From Oscillospiraceae bacterium (GTDB taxonomy: Bacteria; Bacillota; Clostridia; Oscillospirales; Ruminococcaceae): DNA of 64,000 bases. This document shows, piece by piece, positions 43,584-53,205 of the stretch (position 1 is the first letter of the stretch; the number at the start of each line of letters is the position of its first letter). The notes under the pieces are model-generated. The model was not told the origin of the DNA, did not search any database, and was given only the letters and a program-made list of their open reading frames with translations. The stretch covers positions 248,001 through 312,000 of the forward strand of contig CABIZB010000002.1 in assembly GCA_902363145.1 (NCBI GenBank). Direction: 5' to 3'. Made by a program: the position numbers and the translations under genes.

Positions 43584-44534
43584 TTACTTCTTGAGAGCCA
43601 TCGCTTTTTTAACATTGGCAATGATATTATCAGCTGTGAGACCGAACTCCTTGAGCAGCTCAACAGCAGGACCTGAGTGACCGAACACATCGTTTACGCC
43701 AACCCTGATAACGGGAATGGGGCACTCTTCTGTAACAACATCCGCAACAGCAGAGCCGAGACCGCCGATAACGCTGTGCTCCTCAGCGGTAACGATAACG
43801 CCTGTTTCCTTTGCAGCCTTGACAACAATGTCACGGTCAAGGGGCTTGATTGTGTGGATATTGATAACTCTTGCCTTGATGCCCTCTTCAGCCAGCCTGT
43901 CGGAAGCCTGAAGAGCCTCGTTTACCATAAGGCCTGTTGCGATAATGGTAACATCGTCGCCGTCACGGAGCTGAACGCCCTTGCCAAGCTCAAACTTGTA
44001 GGTGTCCTTATCGTTGAAAACGGGAACGGCAAGTCTGCCGAAGCGCATATAAACAGGTCCCTCGAACTCGAGAGCTGCTCTTACGGCTGCCTTTGCCTCA
44101 ACATCATCGGCAGGGTTGATGATAGTCATTCCGGGGATAGTTCTCATAAGTGCGATATCCTCGTTGCACTGGTGGGTAGCGCCGTCCTCGCCTACGGAGA
44201 TACCTGCGTGGGTAGCACCGATCTTGACATTAAGGTGGGGATATCCGATAGAGTTTCTTACGATCTCAAAAGCACGTCCTGCCGCAAACATTGCGAAGGA
44301 GCTTGCAAATACCTTCTTGCCTGTGGAAGCGATACCTGCTGCAACGCCCATCATGTTAGCCTCGGCAATACCGCAGTCGAAAAATCTTTCGGGGCAGGCT
44401 TTCTTGAAAATGCCTGTCTTTGTAGCCGCAGCAAGGTCGGCATCGAGAACGATAAGATCGGGATATACGCTGCTCAGCTCAGCAAGAGCCTCGCCGTAGC
44501 TTTCTCTTGTAGCCTTTTTAATTACATCTGCCAT
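43584..44534 (-). CDS. Transketolase, C-terminal subunit
   Basis: 316 aa, pyrimidine-binding and C-terminal domains of transketolase, which moves two-carbon units in the pentose phosphate pathway. Visible are DADLAAATKTGIFKKACPER, GIAEANMMGVAAGIASTGKK, THAGISVGEDGATHQCNEDI, and the C-terminal domain with VITAEEHSVIGGLGSAVADV. Its N-terminal partner is the preceding gene, 4 nt away, so the enzyme is a heterodimer as in many anaerobes. Confidence 0.94.
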   Translation of the reverse strand: MADVIKKATRESYGEALAELSSVYPDLIVLDADLAAATKTGIFKKACPERFFDCGIAEANMMGVAAGIASTGKKVFASSFAMFAAGRAFEIVRNSIGYPHLNVKIGATHAGISVGEDGATHQCNEDIALMRTIPGMTIINPADDVEAKAAVRAALEFEGPVYMRFGRLAVPVFNDKDTYKFELGKGVQLRDGDDVTIIATGLMVNEALQASDRLAEEGIKARVINIHTIKPLDRDIVVKAAKETGVIVTAEEHSVIGGLGSAVADVVTEECPIPVIRVGVNDVFGHSGPAVELLKEFGLTADNIIANVKKAMALKK

Positions 44535-44538
44535 TGTT

Positions 44539-45381
44539 TCAGCCCTCCAGTGTCTTTAACTGAGCGTTAAGCTCGTCCATAGCCTGCTTGTACTGCTCTG
44601 CATTGGGAGCTGTACCGTGCCAGCCAACCTGATTTTCCATAAAGGAAACGCCCTTGCCCTTTACGCTCTTCTGAACAATGGCAACAGGCTGACCGTTGAT
44701 CTTCTCAGCCTCGTTGAAAGCTCTCTCGATATCGTCGAAATCGTGAGCGTTCATGGTGATAACGTGCCAGCCGAAAGCTTCAAACTTGTCGGTGATAGGC
44801 ATGGGAGAACATACCTCGGTGATCTTGCCGTCGATCTGGAGGCCGTTGTTGTCGATGATGGCAACAAGGTTATCAAGCTTGTTGTGAGCCGCAAACATAG
44901 CAGCCTCCCAAACCTGACCCTCTTCGATCTCACCGTCGCCGAGAACAGCATATACCTTGTAGTTATCGCAGGAGATCTTGCCGGAAAGAGCCATGCCGCA
45001 GGCAGCGGAGATGCCCTGACCCAGAGAACCTGTGGACATATCAACACCGGGAATGTGCTTCATATCGGGGTGACCCTGAAGTCTTGAACCGATCTTTCTG
45101 AGAGTTTTCAGCTCCTCAACATCGAAGAAGCCTCTCTGTGCCAGAACGGAGTAAAGTGCGGGAGCAGTGTGACCCTTGGAGAGAACCAGTCTGTCTCTGT
45201 CGGGCATTTTGGGATTCTTGGGGTCAACATACATTTTGTGGAAATAAAGATAGGTGAGCAGATCTGCAATTGAGAGAGATCCGCCGGGATGTCCCGATTT
45301 AGCGTTATATACGCCCTCGATAACTCCCATTCTTACCTTGCAGGCTGTTATTTCAAGCTGCTTTTTGAGTGATGCGTCCAT
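44539..45381 (-). CDS. Transketolase, N-terminal subunit
   Basis: 280-aa thiamine-diphosphate-binding half of transketolase. The TPP motif is AVLGDGEIEEGQVWEAAMFA to DNNGLQIDG near residues 150-180; substrate-contact motifs are SGHPGGSLSIADLLTYLYF near 28 and LSKGHTAPALYSVLAQRGFF near 67. It is encoded just before its C-terminal partner. AAAGGATG precedes the start. Confidence 0.94.
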   Translation of the reverse strand: MDASLKKQLEITACKVRMGVIEGVYNAKSGHPGGSLSIADLLTYLYFHKMYVDPKNPKMPDRDRLVLSKGHTAPALYSVLAQRGFFDVEELKTLRKIGSRLQGHPDMKHIPGVDMSTGSLGQGISAACGMALSGKISCDNYKVYAVLGDGEIEEGQVWEAAMFAAHNKLDNLVAIIDNNGLQIDGKITEVCSPMPITDKFEAFGWHVITMNAHDFDDIERAFNEAEKINGQPVAIVQKSVKGKGVSFMENQVGWHGTAPNAEQYKQAMDELNAQLKTLEG

Positions 45382-45424
45382 GACTCTTAATCATCCTTTC
45401 TTGTGTATAATAATTCGCATAGAA

Positions 45425-46246
45425 TTATTTGCTTAGTATGTAGTCTATAGTCTCGGCAACGGCGCCCTCGGTACAGTCCGCCCTGCAGACCATATCGCAC
45501 ACAGCCTTTACCTCGTCTATAGCATTTGAGGGACAAGCGGCAAAATCCGCATATTCCAGCATTGCCATGTCGTTATTATAGTCACCCATGGCGACTGTTA
45601 CACAGCCGTCGAAGCCGTACAGCTCCTTGAATTTCTTCACGGCATAGCCTTTGGAGCAGTCCTTGGGGAGCATTTCATGAAATATTGTGCTCGATGTGAC
45701 AAACTCAACATCCCCCGCAAACTCCAGCGTTTTTGCGTATTCCGCAAAGGGAACGATAGAGGTCTCTGGCATGGCAAAAAGTATCTTGCACCAGTCGCCG
45801 TGGGGAACATCGTCAAGGGACTTTACTATATTTGCGGTAAAGCCGCCTATCTTCCAGTGATGCCTCTCATAATCGTTGATATTCACATCGTATATGCCCT
45901 CGGGGCGGCATATCTCAGCACACGCCTCGGGAAATTTATCAAGCAGCTGTGCCACCATTGCCCTTGCCTTTTCCTCGGGCAAATATTCCGACCACTTCAC
46001 GGAATTTGTTCCGCAGTCGTATATCATTCCGCCGTTGCAGAGGATAACGGGGCAGTCAAGTCCGATGGGCGTGAAGTAATGAGCCGTTGCCTGAAGCACA
46101 CGTCCCGTTGCCACAACGAACATTCCGCCTGCCTGTCTCAGCCTGACGATGGCGTCGGAATTTCTCTTTGAAAGGGTCTTGTCCTTGCTGAGAAGAGTTC
46201 CGTCCATGTCGCTGAAAAATATGATCTTTGATTTATCCTTAAACAT
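45425..46246 (-). CDS. HAD-superfamily Cof-type phosphatase
   Basis: 273-aa phosphatase. Motif I is FFSDMDGTLLSKDKTLS at the N-terminus, motif II is VVATGRVLQAT near residue 45, motif III lysine is in KGYAVKKFKELYG, and motif IV is VAMGDYNNDMAMLEYAD near 220. The C2B cap between them selects substrate, likely a sugar phosphate or cofactor. ATG 46246 follows GAGG; the frame open upstream overlaps rluD. Confidence 0.87.
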   Translation of the reverse strand: MFKDKSKIIFFSDMDGTLLSKDKTLSKRNSDAIVRLRQAGGMFVVATGRVLQATAHYFTPIGLDCPVILCNGGMIYDCGTNSVKWSEYLPEEKARAMVAQLLDKFPEACAEICRPEGIYDVNINDYERHHWKIGGFTANIVKSLDDVPHGDWCKILFAMPETSIVPFAEYAKTLEFAGDVEFVTSSTIFHEMLPKDCSKGYAVKKFKELYGFDGCVTVAMGDYNNDMAMLEYADFAACPSNAIDEVKAVCDMVCRADCTEGAVAETIDYILSK

Positions 46247-46257
46247 ATGACCTCGCA

Positions 46258-47175
46258 TCAAAGCCTGCGCACCTTTTCCAGCACCTGATGAAAATACTGG
46301 GGAAGCTCGCTCTCGAACTCCATATATTCGTAGGTGATAGGGTGAACGAAGCCGATTTTGCCTGCGTGGAGGCACTGACCGTCAATGCCCTTGAAAGGCT
46401 TACCGTAAACATCATCGCCCAGAACAGGGTGACCGATGTATGCCATATGCACCCTTATCTGGTGAGTTCTGCCCGTTTCCAGCCTAAGCTTTATGAACGA
46501 GTAGCCGTTAAATTCCTCCAGCACCGTGTAATGGGTAACTGCGGGCTTGGAATTTCTGTCGGTAACGGTCATTTTCTTGCGGTCAACGGGGTGGCGGCCT
46601 ATGGGAGCGTTCACCGTTCCCTCAGGCTCCTTGAACCTGCCGCAGACCACAGCACGGTATTCTCTTGTAAAGCTGTGCTCCTTTATCTGCTCCGCCAGAC
46701 CCCTGTGGGCGGCGTCAGTCTTTGCGACTATGAGCAGACCACTGGTGTTCTTGTCTATGCGGTGGACTATTCCCGGACGGATAACTCCGTTTATGGAAGA
46801 AAGCCTGTCGCCGCAGTGATACATGAGTGCATTTACCAGCGTTCCCGTATAATTTCCTGCAGCAGGGTGGACTACCATGCCCTTGGGCTTGTTTACCACC
46901 AGCAGATAATCGTCCTCATAGACTATTTCAAGGGGGATATTCTCCGCCTTGACCTCCAGCACCTCAGGCTCGGGGATAACAGCCGTTATCTCGTCCCCCT
47001 CAGTGATGACGCAGCTTTTGTTAACAGGCTTGCCGTTGACAGTGACCTGTCCCTTTTCGATAAGCTTCACCGCCATGCTGCGGCTGATGTCATTGCCGCA
47101 CAGGGAGATGAGCTTGTCTATCCGCATACCGTTCTGGCTTTCGTCAGCGGTAATGAAAAGAACGTCACTGCTCAT
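46258..47175 (-). CDS. rluD: RluA/RluD-family pseudouridine synthase
   Basis: 305-aa RNA-modifying enzyme. An S4 domain is at residues 10-70 (MRIDKLISLCGNDISRSMAV, KGQVTVNGKPVNKS), the catalytic aspartate in RPGIVHRIDKNTSGLLIVAK near 140, and the family motif GRTHQIRVHMAYIGHPVLGD near 235. The target may be 23S rRNA, but RluA family members cannot be told apart by eye. ATG 47175 follows GGAGAAG and overlaps the end of lspA by 11 nt. Confidence 0.9.
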   Translation of the reverse strand: MSSDVLFITADESQNGMRIDKLISLCGNDISRSMAVKLIEKGQVTVNGKPVNKSCVITEGDEITAVIPEPEVLEVKAENIPLEIVYEDDYLLVVNKPKGMVVHPAAGNYTGTLVNALMYHCGDRLSSINGVIRPGIVHRIDKNTSGLLIVAKTDAAHRGLAEQIKEHSFTREYRAVVCGRFKEPEGTVNAPIGRHPVDRKKMTVTDRNSKPAVTHYTVLEEFNGYSFIKLRLETGRTHQIRVHMAYIGHPVLGDDVYGKPFKGIDGQCLHAGKIGFVHPITYEYMEFESELPQYFHQVLEKVRRL

Positions 47176-47662
47176 TGCTCTTCTCCTCTTCAAATTGCTT
47201 CATATATTTTCCTTCGATGAAAAGGTAAAACACGATAAGCAGTATAGCGCCGAAAACCACACATATATCGGCAAAGTTGAAGATGAAGTTAAAGGGAAAC
47301 AGCCTGATGAAATCCGTAACATAGCCCTGAAAAACACGGTCGATGAAATTGCCTATGCCGCCTCCTACGATAAGCCCGAAGGAAACGGTCATAAGCGGGT
47401 GCTTGTGCTTCTGCTTATGGAAATAAACAGTGATGAGCACCATTGCAATGGCGGTGACTATCGCCAGCGCCATTGTTTTTCCCGTAAAGCTGCTGAATGC
47501 CGCACCCGTGTTCTTGTGCATGGAAAATGCAAGGATATCAGTATCCCCGAGGGTTATCGCCCTTATGAGCTGCCCCTCGGAAATACCCGATTCCGCAATA
47601 TATTTTGTTATCCTGTCGATAACTACCGACAGCACCGTGATCATCCAGAAAAGTATTATCAC
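47165..47662 (-). CDS. lspA: Lipoprotein signal peptidase
   Basis: 165-aa membrane aspartyl protease that removes signal peptides from lipoproteins. Four membrane segments; catalytic residues in VGGGIGNFIDRVFQGYVTDF (Asp near 120) and FNFADICVVFGA (Asp near 142), plus KNTGAAFS near residue 50. The start is GTG 47662, overlapping the ileS stop by 4 nt (GTGA). The order ileS-lspA-rluD is typical of bacteria. Confidence 0.96.
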   Translation of the reverse strand: MIILFWMITVLSVVIDRITKYIAESGISEGQLIRAITLGDTDILAFSMHKNTGAAFSSFTGKTMALAIVTAIAMVLITVYFHKQKHKHPLMTVSFGLIVGGGIGNFIDRVFQGYVTDFIRLFPFNFIFNFADICVVFGAILLIVFYLFIEGKYMKQFEEEKSNEQ

Positions 47663-50469
47663 GCCTTTGTTACCTGCTCAACGCAGCGCTTGCAGAGTGT
47701 GGGGTGATCGTGATCCTCGCCCACGCTCTCGCTGTAGCACCAGCAGCGCTCGCACTTTGCGCCGTCAGCCTTTTCAACGCTGAATGAGAGCTTGCCCTCA
47801 AATGCGGGATCCTCGCACTTGAACTCGCCGTCGCCGTTGTTTACAACGCTTGCTGCGGATACGATGAATACTGCCGCAAGGGTGTCCTCAACTGCGGAAA
47901 GCTTGCTGTAAAGAGCCTCGCTGTCAGCGTGGAGAGTTACCTTTGCTTCAAGGGAAGCGCCGATGAACTTTTCAGCTCTCTTCATTTCAAGAGCCTTTGT
48001 AACGGAGGAACGAACGCTGTAGATCATATCCCACTTTGCTGTGAAAGAGTCGTCAGCGCTTACATCGAGCTTTTCGGGCATCTGGTTGAAGAAGATGCTC
48101 TCCTTGTCGTCAGCTGCGCCGTGTGGCATATGCTTCCAGATCTCTTCCGCTGTGAAGGAAAGGATAGGAGCGATCATTCTTGCAACAGCGCTGAGGATAA
48201 TGTACATTGCGCTCTGTGCGCTTCTTCTTTCGGGAGACTTCTCGCCTGTGCAGTAAAGTCTGTCCTTGATGATATCAAGGTAGAAGTTGGACATTTCCGT
48301 TACGCAGAAATTGTGGATAGCGTGAACGGCAACGTGGAAATCGAATGCGTCATAAGCTGCCTTTACCTTGTCGATAAGGGCATTGAGACGGATGATCGCC
48401 CACTTGTCGATCTCCTTCATATCTGCGGGAGCTACCATATCCTTGTCGGGATCGAAGCCGTCGCCGTTGCAGATGTTGCCGAGAATATATCTTGCAGTGT
48501 TTCTGATCTTCTTATAGGTATCCGCAAGCTGCTTGAGGATATCCTTGGAAATTCTGATATCGGAGTGGTAATCGGAGGAAGCTACCCACAGACGGAGAAT
48601 ATCTGCGCCGTTCTGCTTGATAACGTCCTGAGGGTCGATACCGTTGCCGAGGGACTTGTGCATTGCTCTGCCCTCGCCGTCAACTACCCAGCCGTGGGTG
48701 CAGACTGCCTTGTAAGGAGCCTGGCCTGTTGTTGCAACGGAGGTGAGAAGTGAGGACTGGAACCAGCCTCTGTACTGGTCAGCGCCCTCAAGATAGAGGT
48801 CAACGGGAACGTCAAATCCTCTTTCCTTCATAACGGCTCTGTGGCTTACGCCGCTGTCGAACCATACATCGAAGATGTCCTTTTCCTTGACAAATTCGGT
48901 GCAGCCGCATTCGCACTTTGTGCCTGCGGGGATAATATCCTTAACGTCCTTGATGAACCAGGAGTCGGAGCCTTCCTTGCGGAACATATCGGAAACTGCC
49001 TTGACAGTCTCGTCGGTAACAACGGGCTTGCCGCAGTCCTTGCAGTAAACAACGGGAATGGGAACGCCCCATGTTCTCTGACGGGAGATGCACCAGTCGC
49101 TGCGGTCGTTTACCATACCCTTTATTCTGTCCTCGCCCCACTCAGGTATCCACTGAACATCGCTGATAGCCTTGACGGTCTCAGCCTTGAAGTCCTTTAC
49201 GGAGCAGAACCACTGCTCGGTAGCTCTGAACAGAACGGGGTTCTTGCATCTCCAGCAGTGAGGATACTGGTGGACGATCTTTTCCAGTGCGAACAGTGCG
49301 CCTGATTCTTCCAGATCCTTTGCGATGACCTTGTTTGCGGCATCGGTCTTGAGGCCCTGATATTTGCCTGCTGCCTCTGTAAGAATACCCTTGGAGTCAA
49401 CGGGAACGGTGATGCCTACCTCGGGATACTTCTTGCATACCTCGAAGTCGTCAACGCCGAAGCCGGGAGCTGTGTGAACGCAGCCTGTACCGCTTTCAAG
49501 AGTTACGTGGTCGCCGACGATAACAAGTGACTCACGGTTCATGAAGGGGTGTGCGGTCTTCATATATTCAAGCTCGCTTCCCTTGAAGGAGCCTTCAGTT
49601 GTGTAGTTCTCAACGCCTCTTGCCTTCATAGCAGCGGGAACAAGCTCTGCTGCCATGATGTAGTTCTCGCCGTCAGCCTTGACAACGGTGTACTCATACT
49701 CGGGGCCTACGCAGATAGCAAGGTTTCCGGGGAGAGTCCATGTGGTGGTTGTCCAGATAACGAAGTAGGTCTTGTCAAGATCAAGTCCCATAGCGGTGAA
49801 CTTGCCCTTGTCGTCAGTTACCTTGAACTTAACGTAGATGGAATGGCAGGGGTCGTTTGCGTACTCGATCTCAGCCTCTGCAAGAGCAGTCTGGCAGTCG
49901 GGACACCAGTAAACAGGCTTCAGTCCCTTGTAGATGTAGCCCTTCTTGTACATCTCGCCGAAGATCTCCACCTCTCTTGCCTCAAACTCGGGCTTAAGGG
50001 TAAGGTAGGGGTCGTCAAAATCGCCCTGAACGCCAAGACGCTTGAACTGATTCATCTGGTTCTTTACCTGTGTGTGAGCATACTCAGCGCAGTGCTTTCT
50101 CAGCTCGGGAGCAGGAACAGCACCGTTTTCAATGCCCATCTGCTTAAGAACCTTAAGTTCAATGGGGAGACCATGGGTATCCCAGCCGGGAATATAAGGA
50201 GAGCAGTAGCCGCTCATATTTTTCTGCTTTACAATAATGTCCTTGAGCACCTTGTTGAGTGCTGTTCCAAGGTGAATGTCGCCGTTGGCATACGGAGGTC
50301 CGTCGTGAAGAACATAGCGGGGCTTGCCCTGGTTCTTCTCGATCATCTTGTAGTACATTCTGCTGTTATCCCAATCCTCGATCATGCCGGGCTCTTTCTG
50401 AGGGAGGTTTCCTCTCATGGAAAAGTCGGTCTGAGGAAGATTAAGAGTGGTATTGTAATCCTGTGCCAT
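47659..50469 (-). CDS. ileS: Isoleucyl-tRNA synthetase
   Basis: 936-aa class I synthetase of the bacterial zinc-binding type. The HIGH-equivalent motif is DGPPYANGDIHLGTALNK (GT in place of GH) near residue 58. The KMSKS-equivalent reads AMHKSLGN near 600, a variant form. The editing domain includes the TWTLPGNLAI segment. The C-terminal zinc finger CERCWCYSESVGEDH...LCKRC is present. No T-box leader lies in the 53 nt between divIVA and ileS, so regulation, if any, is further upstream. Confidence 0.96.
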   Translation of the reverse strand: MAQDYNTTLNLPQTDFSMRGNLPQKEPGMIEDWDNSRMYYKMIEKNQGKPRYVLHDGPPYANGDIHLGTALNKVLKDIIVKQKNMSGYCSPYIPGWDTHGLPIELKVLKQMGIENGAVPAPELRKHCAEYAHTQVKNQMNQFKRLGVQGDFDDPYLTLKPEFEAREVEIFGEMYKKGYIYKGLKPVYWCPDCQTALAEAEIEYANDPCHSIYVKFKVTDDKGKFTAMGLDLDKTYFVIWTTTTWTLPGNLAICVGPEYEYTVVKADGENYIMAAELVPAAMKARGVENYTTEGSFKGSELEYMKTAHPFMNRESLVIVGDHVTLESGTGCVHTAPGFGVDDFEVCKKYPEVGITVPVDSKGILTEAAGKYQGLKTDAANKVIAKDLEESGALFALEKIVHQYPHCWRCKNPVLFRATEQWFCSVKDFKAETVKAISDVQWIPEWGEDRIKGMVNDRSDWCISRQRTWGVPIPVVYCKDCGKPVVTDETVKAVSDMFRKEGSDSWFIKDVKDIIPAGTKCECGCTEFVKEKDIFDVWFDSGVSHRAVMKERGFDVPVDLYLEGADQYRGWFQSSLLTSVATTGQAPYKAVCTHGWVVDGEGRAMHKSLGNGIDPQDVIKQNGADILRLWVASSDYHSDIRISKDILKQLADTYKKIRNTARYILGNICNGDGFDPDKDMVAPADMKEIDKWAIIRLNALIDKVKAAYDAFDFHVAVHAIHNFCVTEMSNFYLDIIKDRLYCTGEKSPERRSAQSAMYIILSAVARMIAPILSFTAEEIWKHMPHGAADDKESIFFNQMPEKLDVSADDSFTAKWDMIYSVRSSVTKALEMKRAEKFIGASLEAKVTLHADSEALYSKLSAVEDTLAAVFIVSAASVVNNGDGEFKCEDPAFEGKLSFSVEKADGAKCERCWCYSESVGEDHDHPTLCKRCVEQVTKA

Positions 50470-50522
50470 TTTCCTAACTCTCCTTAAATGGAATATTTAT
50501 GCTGATAAACAGCGTTTTTTAC

Positions 50523-51101
50523 TTATTGAACGGAAGAGGTGTCGATAACTCTTGTAGCTTCCATGTCCTCTGCCTCGGCAGGCTGGGGCGCAGGTGCGGG
50601 AGCCTCTTCCTCGACAGGCTCATCGTTTTCGGGAAGTGCTGTGATAAGCTCCAGGTGAGATTTGTACATTGTGAGCAGACGGGACTTGAAGTCGATAACA
50701 GCGTTCTGCATCTTTTCAAGCTCAGCCTTTTCTCTCTGAGCACGGATAGCTGTGGTGCCCACGATCTCATCAGCCTTGACATTTGCGGCGGAGATGATCT
50801 GCTCAGCCTTCTGCTGTGCCTCGGCAACAATGGTCTCGGCCTTGCCCTTGGCTTCCTCGATAACGGCTCTGCCCTGCTTCTGAGCGCCTATCATAGCGTC
50901 CTTGAGGGCTTCCTCGTCAGCCTTGTATCTGCGAATGCTCTCGACCAGTACCTCGATCTTCTTCTCGGTGTCCTCCTTGTCCTTGAGCATTGCGTTGATC
51001 TGGTCGGCGATCTCCTTTAAGAATTCATCGACCTCCTCAGGCTTGTAGCCCGGCTTGGCCTGTTCAAATCTTCTGGTGTTAATGTCCTTGGCAGTTATCA
51101 T
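50523..51101 (-). CDS. DivIVA-domain cell-division protein
   Basis: 192-aa coiled-coil protein. The membrane-binding N-terminus TAKDINTRRFEQAKPGYKPE and VDEFLKEIADQINAML is the DivIVA signature; a long coiled coil follows to about residue 150, and the C-terminus is a proline/alanine/glutamate-rich tail. DivIVA proteins mark curved membrane at poles and division sites. ATG 51101 has GGAGG upstream. It follows ylmH, as in the standard ylm cluster. Confidence 0.9.
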   Translation of the reverse strand: MITAKDINTRRFEQAKPGYKPEEVDEFLKEIADQINAMLKDKEDTEKKIEVLVESIRRYKADEEALKDAMIGAQKQGRAVIEEAKGKAETIVAEAQQKAEQIISAANVKADEIVGTTAIRAQREKAELEKMQNAVIDFKSRLLTMYKSHLELITALPENDEPVEEEAPAPAPQPAEAEDMEATRVIDTSSVQ

Positions 51102-51167
51102 AGCCGATCCTCCTTCTCCGCAGATCTCATATTTCCGAACAGCGCTGCGGTCGCCGTGCGGCAATGG

Positions 51168-51956
51168 TCATATATACTTTTTTATCACTATATGGATACG
51201 GTCTTTTTTAGTCCTGTCTCCGACGGAGCTGAGAATATATCTTCCGAAGCCCCTTACGGACAGCACGTCCCCTTCCTTAAGTGTGTCGGATACGCTTTCC
51301 GTAACCCCATGGTTTACCGAAACCGAACCCGAACGGATAAGAGCGCATGATTTTTCACGGCTGAGACGGGTCGCTGTCCCCACCACGCAGTCAAGCCTGA
51401 GCGATGCCACAGTTCCGCTTATCTCGCTGAATTTATCGTTTCTGACGATCTTCTCGTCACTGTCGGCATAGGCGCATTTTACCCCTACCCTGCCTATTTT
51501 TTCGATAAACACAGCCTGCTCCGCCGCAGCTCTTGTGAGCAGCGCATATGCCCTGCCCTCCGAGCAGATGATATCCCCTATCTGGTTCCTGGTTATCCCC
51601 AGTGACATAAGGCTTCCGAGAAAATCCCTGTGGGAAAGGCTGTCGCACTCCCTGAAACGGAATTTCACCGCTGCCAGAGGGAATTCCTCCGCCATCGGCT
51701 CCTCATATTCGCCGAAAACGCCCAGCATTACCCTCTGAGAGCCCTCAAAGCCGCCCCACATCATAAAATGCGAAAAGCCCTCGTATCGGAGGAACCTCTC
51801 CGCCAGAGCAGCCTCGCCTTCGGTAAGGAACGCCGAAAACCTTGATGAGCAGGTCCTTTCGCAGATGCTCACCATATCGGCAACGTGGGAAACAAGGAGC
51901 TTGTCCTCACCGCCCAGTCCCTCGCCAGAGATGAAAGAATTTTTGTCGTTAGCCAT
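51168..51956 (-). CDS. ylmH: S4-domain RNA-binding protein YlmH
   Basis: 262 aa. The N-terminal part is the YlmH-specific domain (VKFRFRECDSLSHRDFLGSL, LMSLGITRNQIGDI). The C-terminal S4 RNA-binding fold is RLSREKSCALIRSGSVSVNH with GDVLSVRGFGRYIL. In other Firmicutes YlmH acts in ribosome-associated quality control or rescue. It is between sepF and divIVA in the conserved cell-division cluster. Confidence 0.9.
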   Translation of the reverse strand: MANDKNSFISGEGLGGEDKLLVSHVADMVSICERTCSSRFSAFLTEGEAALAERFLRYEGFSHFMMWGGFEGSQRVMLGVFGEYEEPMAEEFPLAAVKFRFRECDSLSHRDFLGSLMSLGITRNQIGDIICSEGRAYALLTRAAAEQAVFIEKIGRVGVKCAYADSDEKIVRNDKFSEISGTVASLRLDCVVGTATRLSREKSCALIRSGSVSVNHGVTESVSDTLKEGDVLSVRGFGRYILSSVGDRTKKDRIHIVIKKYI

Positions 51957-51982
51957 AAAGCGTTGGGATATCCTCAGTCAGA

Positions 51983-52456
51983 TCAGAGTAATACTCCGTT
52001 GCTTTCGAGTTCTGCCGAAAGCTCATCTCCCTGAAACCCAACGTTATAGGGGGTGATGATAAAGGTGTTGTTTGCAACGGGCTTGATGCTTCCGCCGTTT
52101 GCATATGCAACGCCGCCCAGGAAGTCGATAATTCTTCTGGTAACGTCGGGAGTGGTAGCCTCAAGGTTCAGCACAACAGTCTTTTTGTTGCAGAGGTGGT
52201 TTGCAATCTCCTTTGTGTCGGAGAACTTTTCGGGCTTTACAAGAATGACCTGGAGCTGTGCGGTCACACTGATATTCATTCTCTTGTTTCCGTTGTTGTC
52301 ACCCATATCGTTTCTGGGCTGATAATTGTCGTTCTGGGGGAAGCCGCCCTGATTCTGAGGCTGCACCTGGTTCTGCTCGTTCTCAGGCTCGTCGTAATCA
52401 TAATCCTCATCAGGTCCCATACCCAGCGCATTTTTAATAGTATCGAAAAGTCCCAT
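51983..52456 (-). CDS. sepF: Cell division protein SepF
   Basis: 157-aa FtsZ-binding protein that anchors and shapes the Z ring. The amphipathic N-terminal membrane helix is MGLFDTIKNALGM; a linker rich in N and Q follows (ENEQNQVQPQNQGGFPQNDN), then the SepF core KPEKFSDTKEIANHLCNKKT, VVLNLEATTPDVTRRIIDFL and GGVAYANGGSI. The preceding gene is ylmE. Ribosome site GAAAGGAAG. Confidence 0.94.
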   Translation of the reverse strand: MGLFDTIKNALGMGPDEDYDYDEPENEQNQVQPQNQGGFPQNDNYQPRNDMGDNNGNKRMNISVTAQLQVILVKPEKFSDTKEIANHLCNKKTVVLNLEATTPDVTRRIIDFLGGVAYANGGSIKPVANNTFIITPYNVGFQGDELSAELESNGVLL

Positions 52457-52494
52457 TTTCTTCTTTTCTTCCTTTCATATATTTATCTTTTTAT

Positions 52495-53205
52495 TTAAAG
52501 AGATGATCTCGCAGGATAGCTTCTTGCGCCGAAAAGAGCAGTGCCCAGACGAACCATTCCCGTGCCGAATCTTACGGCATCGGTATAATCCGCAGACATA
52601 CCCATGGACAGAAGCTTTATATCAGCATTTTTCGCTTTAAGGTCCTCGAAAATACGCTGCATTTTCTCGAAATATACGCAGCTCTGACCCAGAGGGGGAA
52701 TAGTCATAAGACCGCACAGCCTTACACCCTTCATCTCGGTGATCTGCGGAACAGCCTCGTATATCTCCTCGGGAGAAAATCCGCTTTTGGACTCCTCACC
52801 GCCGATATTCACCTCGCACAGGATATCCATTACCTTCCCGTGCTTTTCGGCCTGCTTCGAGATCTCACCGGCAAGGGCAATGCTGTCCGCCGACTGGATC
52901 ATAGTCACACTATCTATAATATACTTTATTTTGTTGCTTTGCAAGTGCCCGATAAAGTTTATTTCGGCATTTTTTACATACAGTTCTTTTTTCTGCAAAA
53001 ATTCCTGCACCCTGTTTTCACCCAGAAGCTCAAAGCCCCGGGAAACGGCGAAATTCACCTTTTCGGCAGGCACTGTTTTGGTGACTGCCATCACCTTGAT
53101 ATCATCATTTTCTCTGCCGTATTTTACCTTTGCTTCCTCCATATTGAAGCGTATCTGCTTGATATTTTCGGCAACATCGGCAAAATTGTTCAGTTCGTTA
53201 CTCAA
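52495..53205 (-). CDS. ylmE: PLP homeostasis protein, YggS/YlmE family
   Basis: About 236 aa; binds pyridoxal phosphate and maintains PLP balance. The PLP-lysine lies in IKVMAVTKTVPAEKVNFAV, with FIGHLQSNKIKYI and LLSMGMSADYTDAVRFGTGM typical of the family. Start choice: the ATG at 53214 directly abuts the AAGGAG site, so the TTG at 53205, 8 nt from GGAG, is more likely. This TTG overlaps the upstream gene's stop (TTGAGTAA), pointing to coupled translation. Fourth gene in the ylm cluster. Confidence 0.9.
   Translation of the reverse strand: MSNELNNFADVAENIKQIRFNMEEAKVKYGRENDDIKVMAVTKTVPAEKVNFAVSRGFELLGENRVQEFLQKKELYVKNAEINFIGHLQSNKIKYIIDSVTMIQSADSIALAGEISKQAEKHGKVMDILCEVNIGGEESKSGFSPEEIYEAVPQITEMKGVRLCGLMTIPPLGQSCVYFEKMQRIFEDLKAKNADIKLLSMGMSADYTDAVRFGTGMVRLGTALFGARSYPARSSL

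Noticed and set aside
43677..44570. 297-codon plus-strand open frame opposite the transketolase gene
   Set aside because: It is antisense to a gene with clear transketolase motifs, has no ribosome site, and reads as cysteine- and serine-rich text unlike a protein.
46288..47220. 310-codon plus-strand frame opposite rluD
   Set aside because: Shadow of rluD; no recognisable motif and no ribosome site.
49549..50487. 312-codon plus-strand frame opposite ileS
   Set aside because: Shadow of ileS, whose catalytic motifs are on the other strand.
50470..50522. T-box riboswitch upstream of ileS
   Set aside because: The gap is only 53 nt and lacks the T-box sequence and terminator/antiterminator pair.
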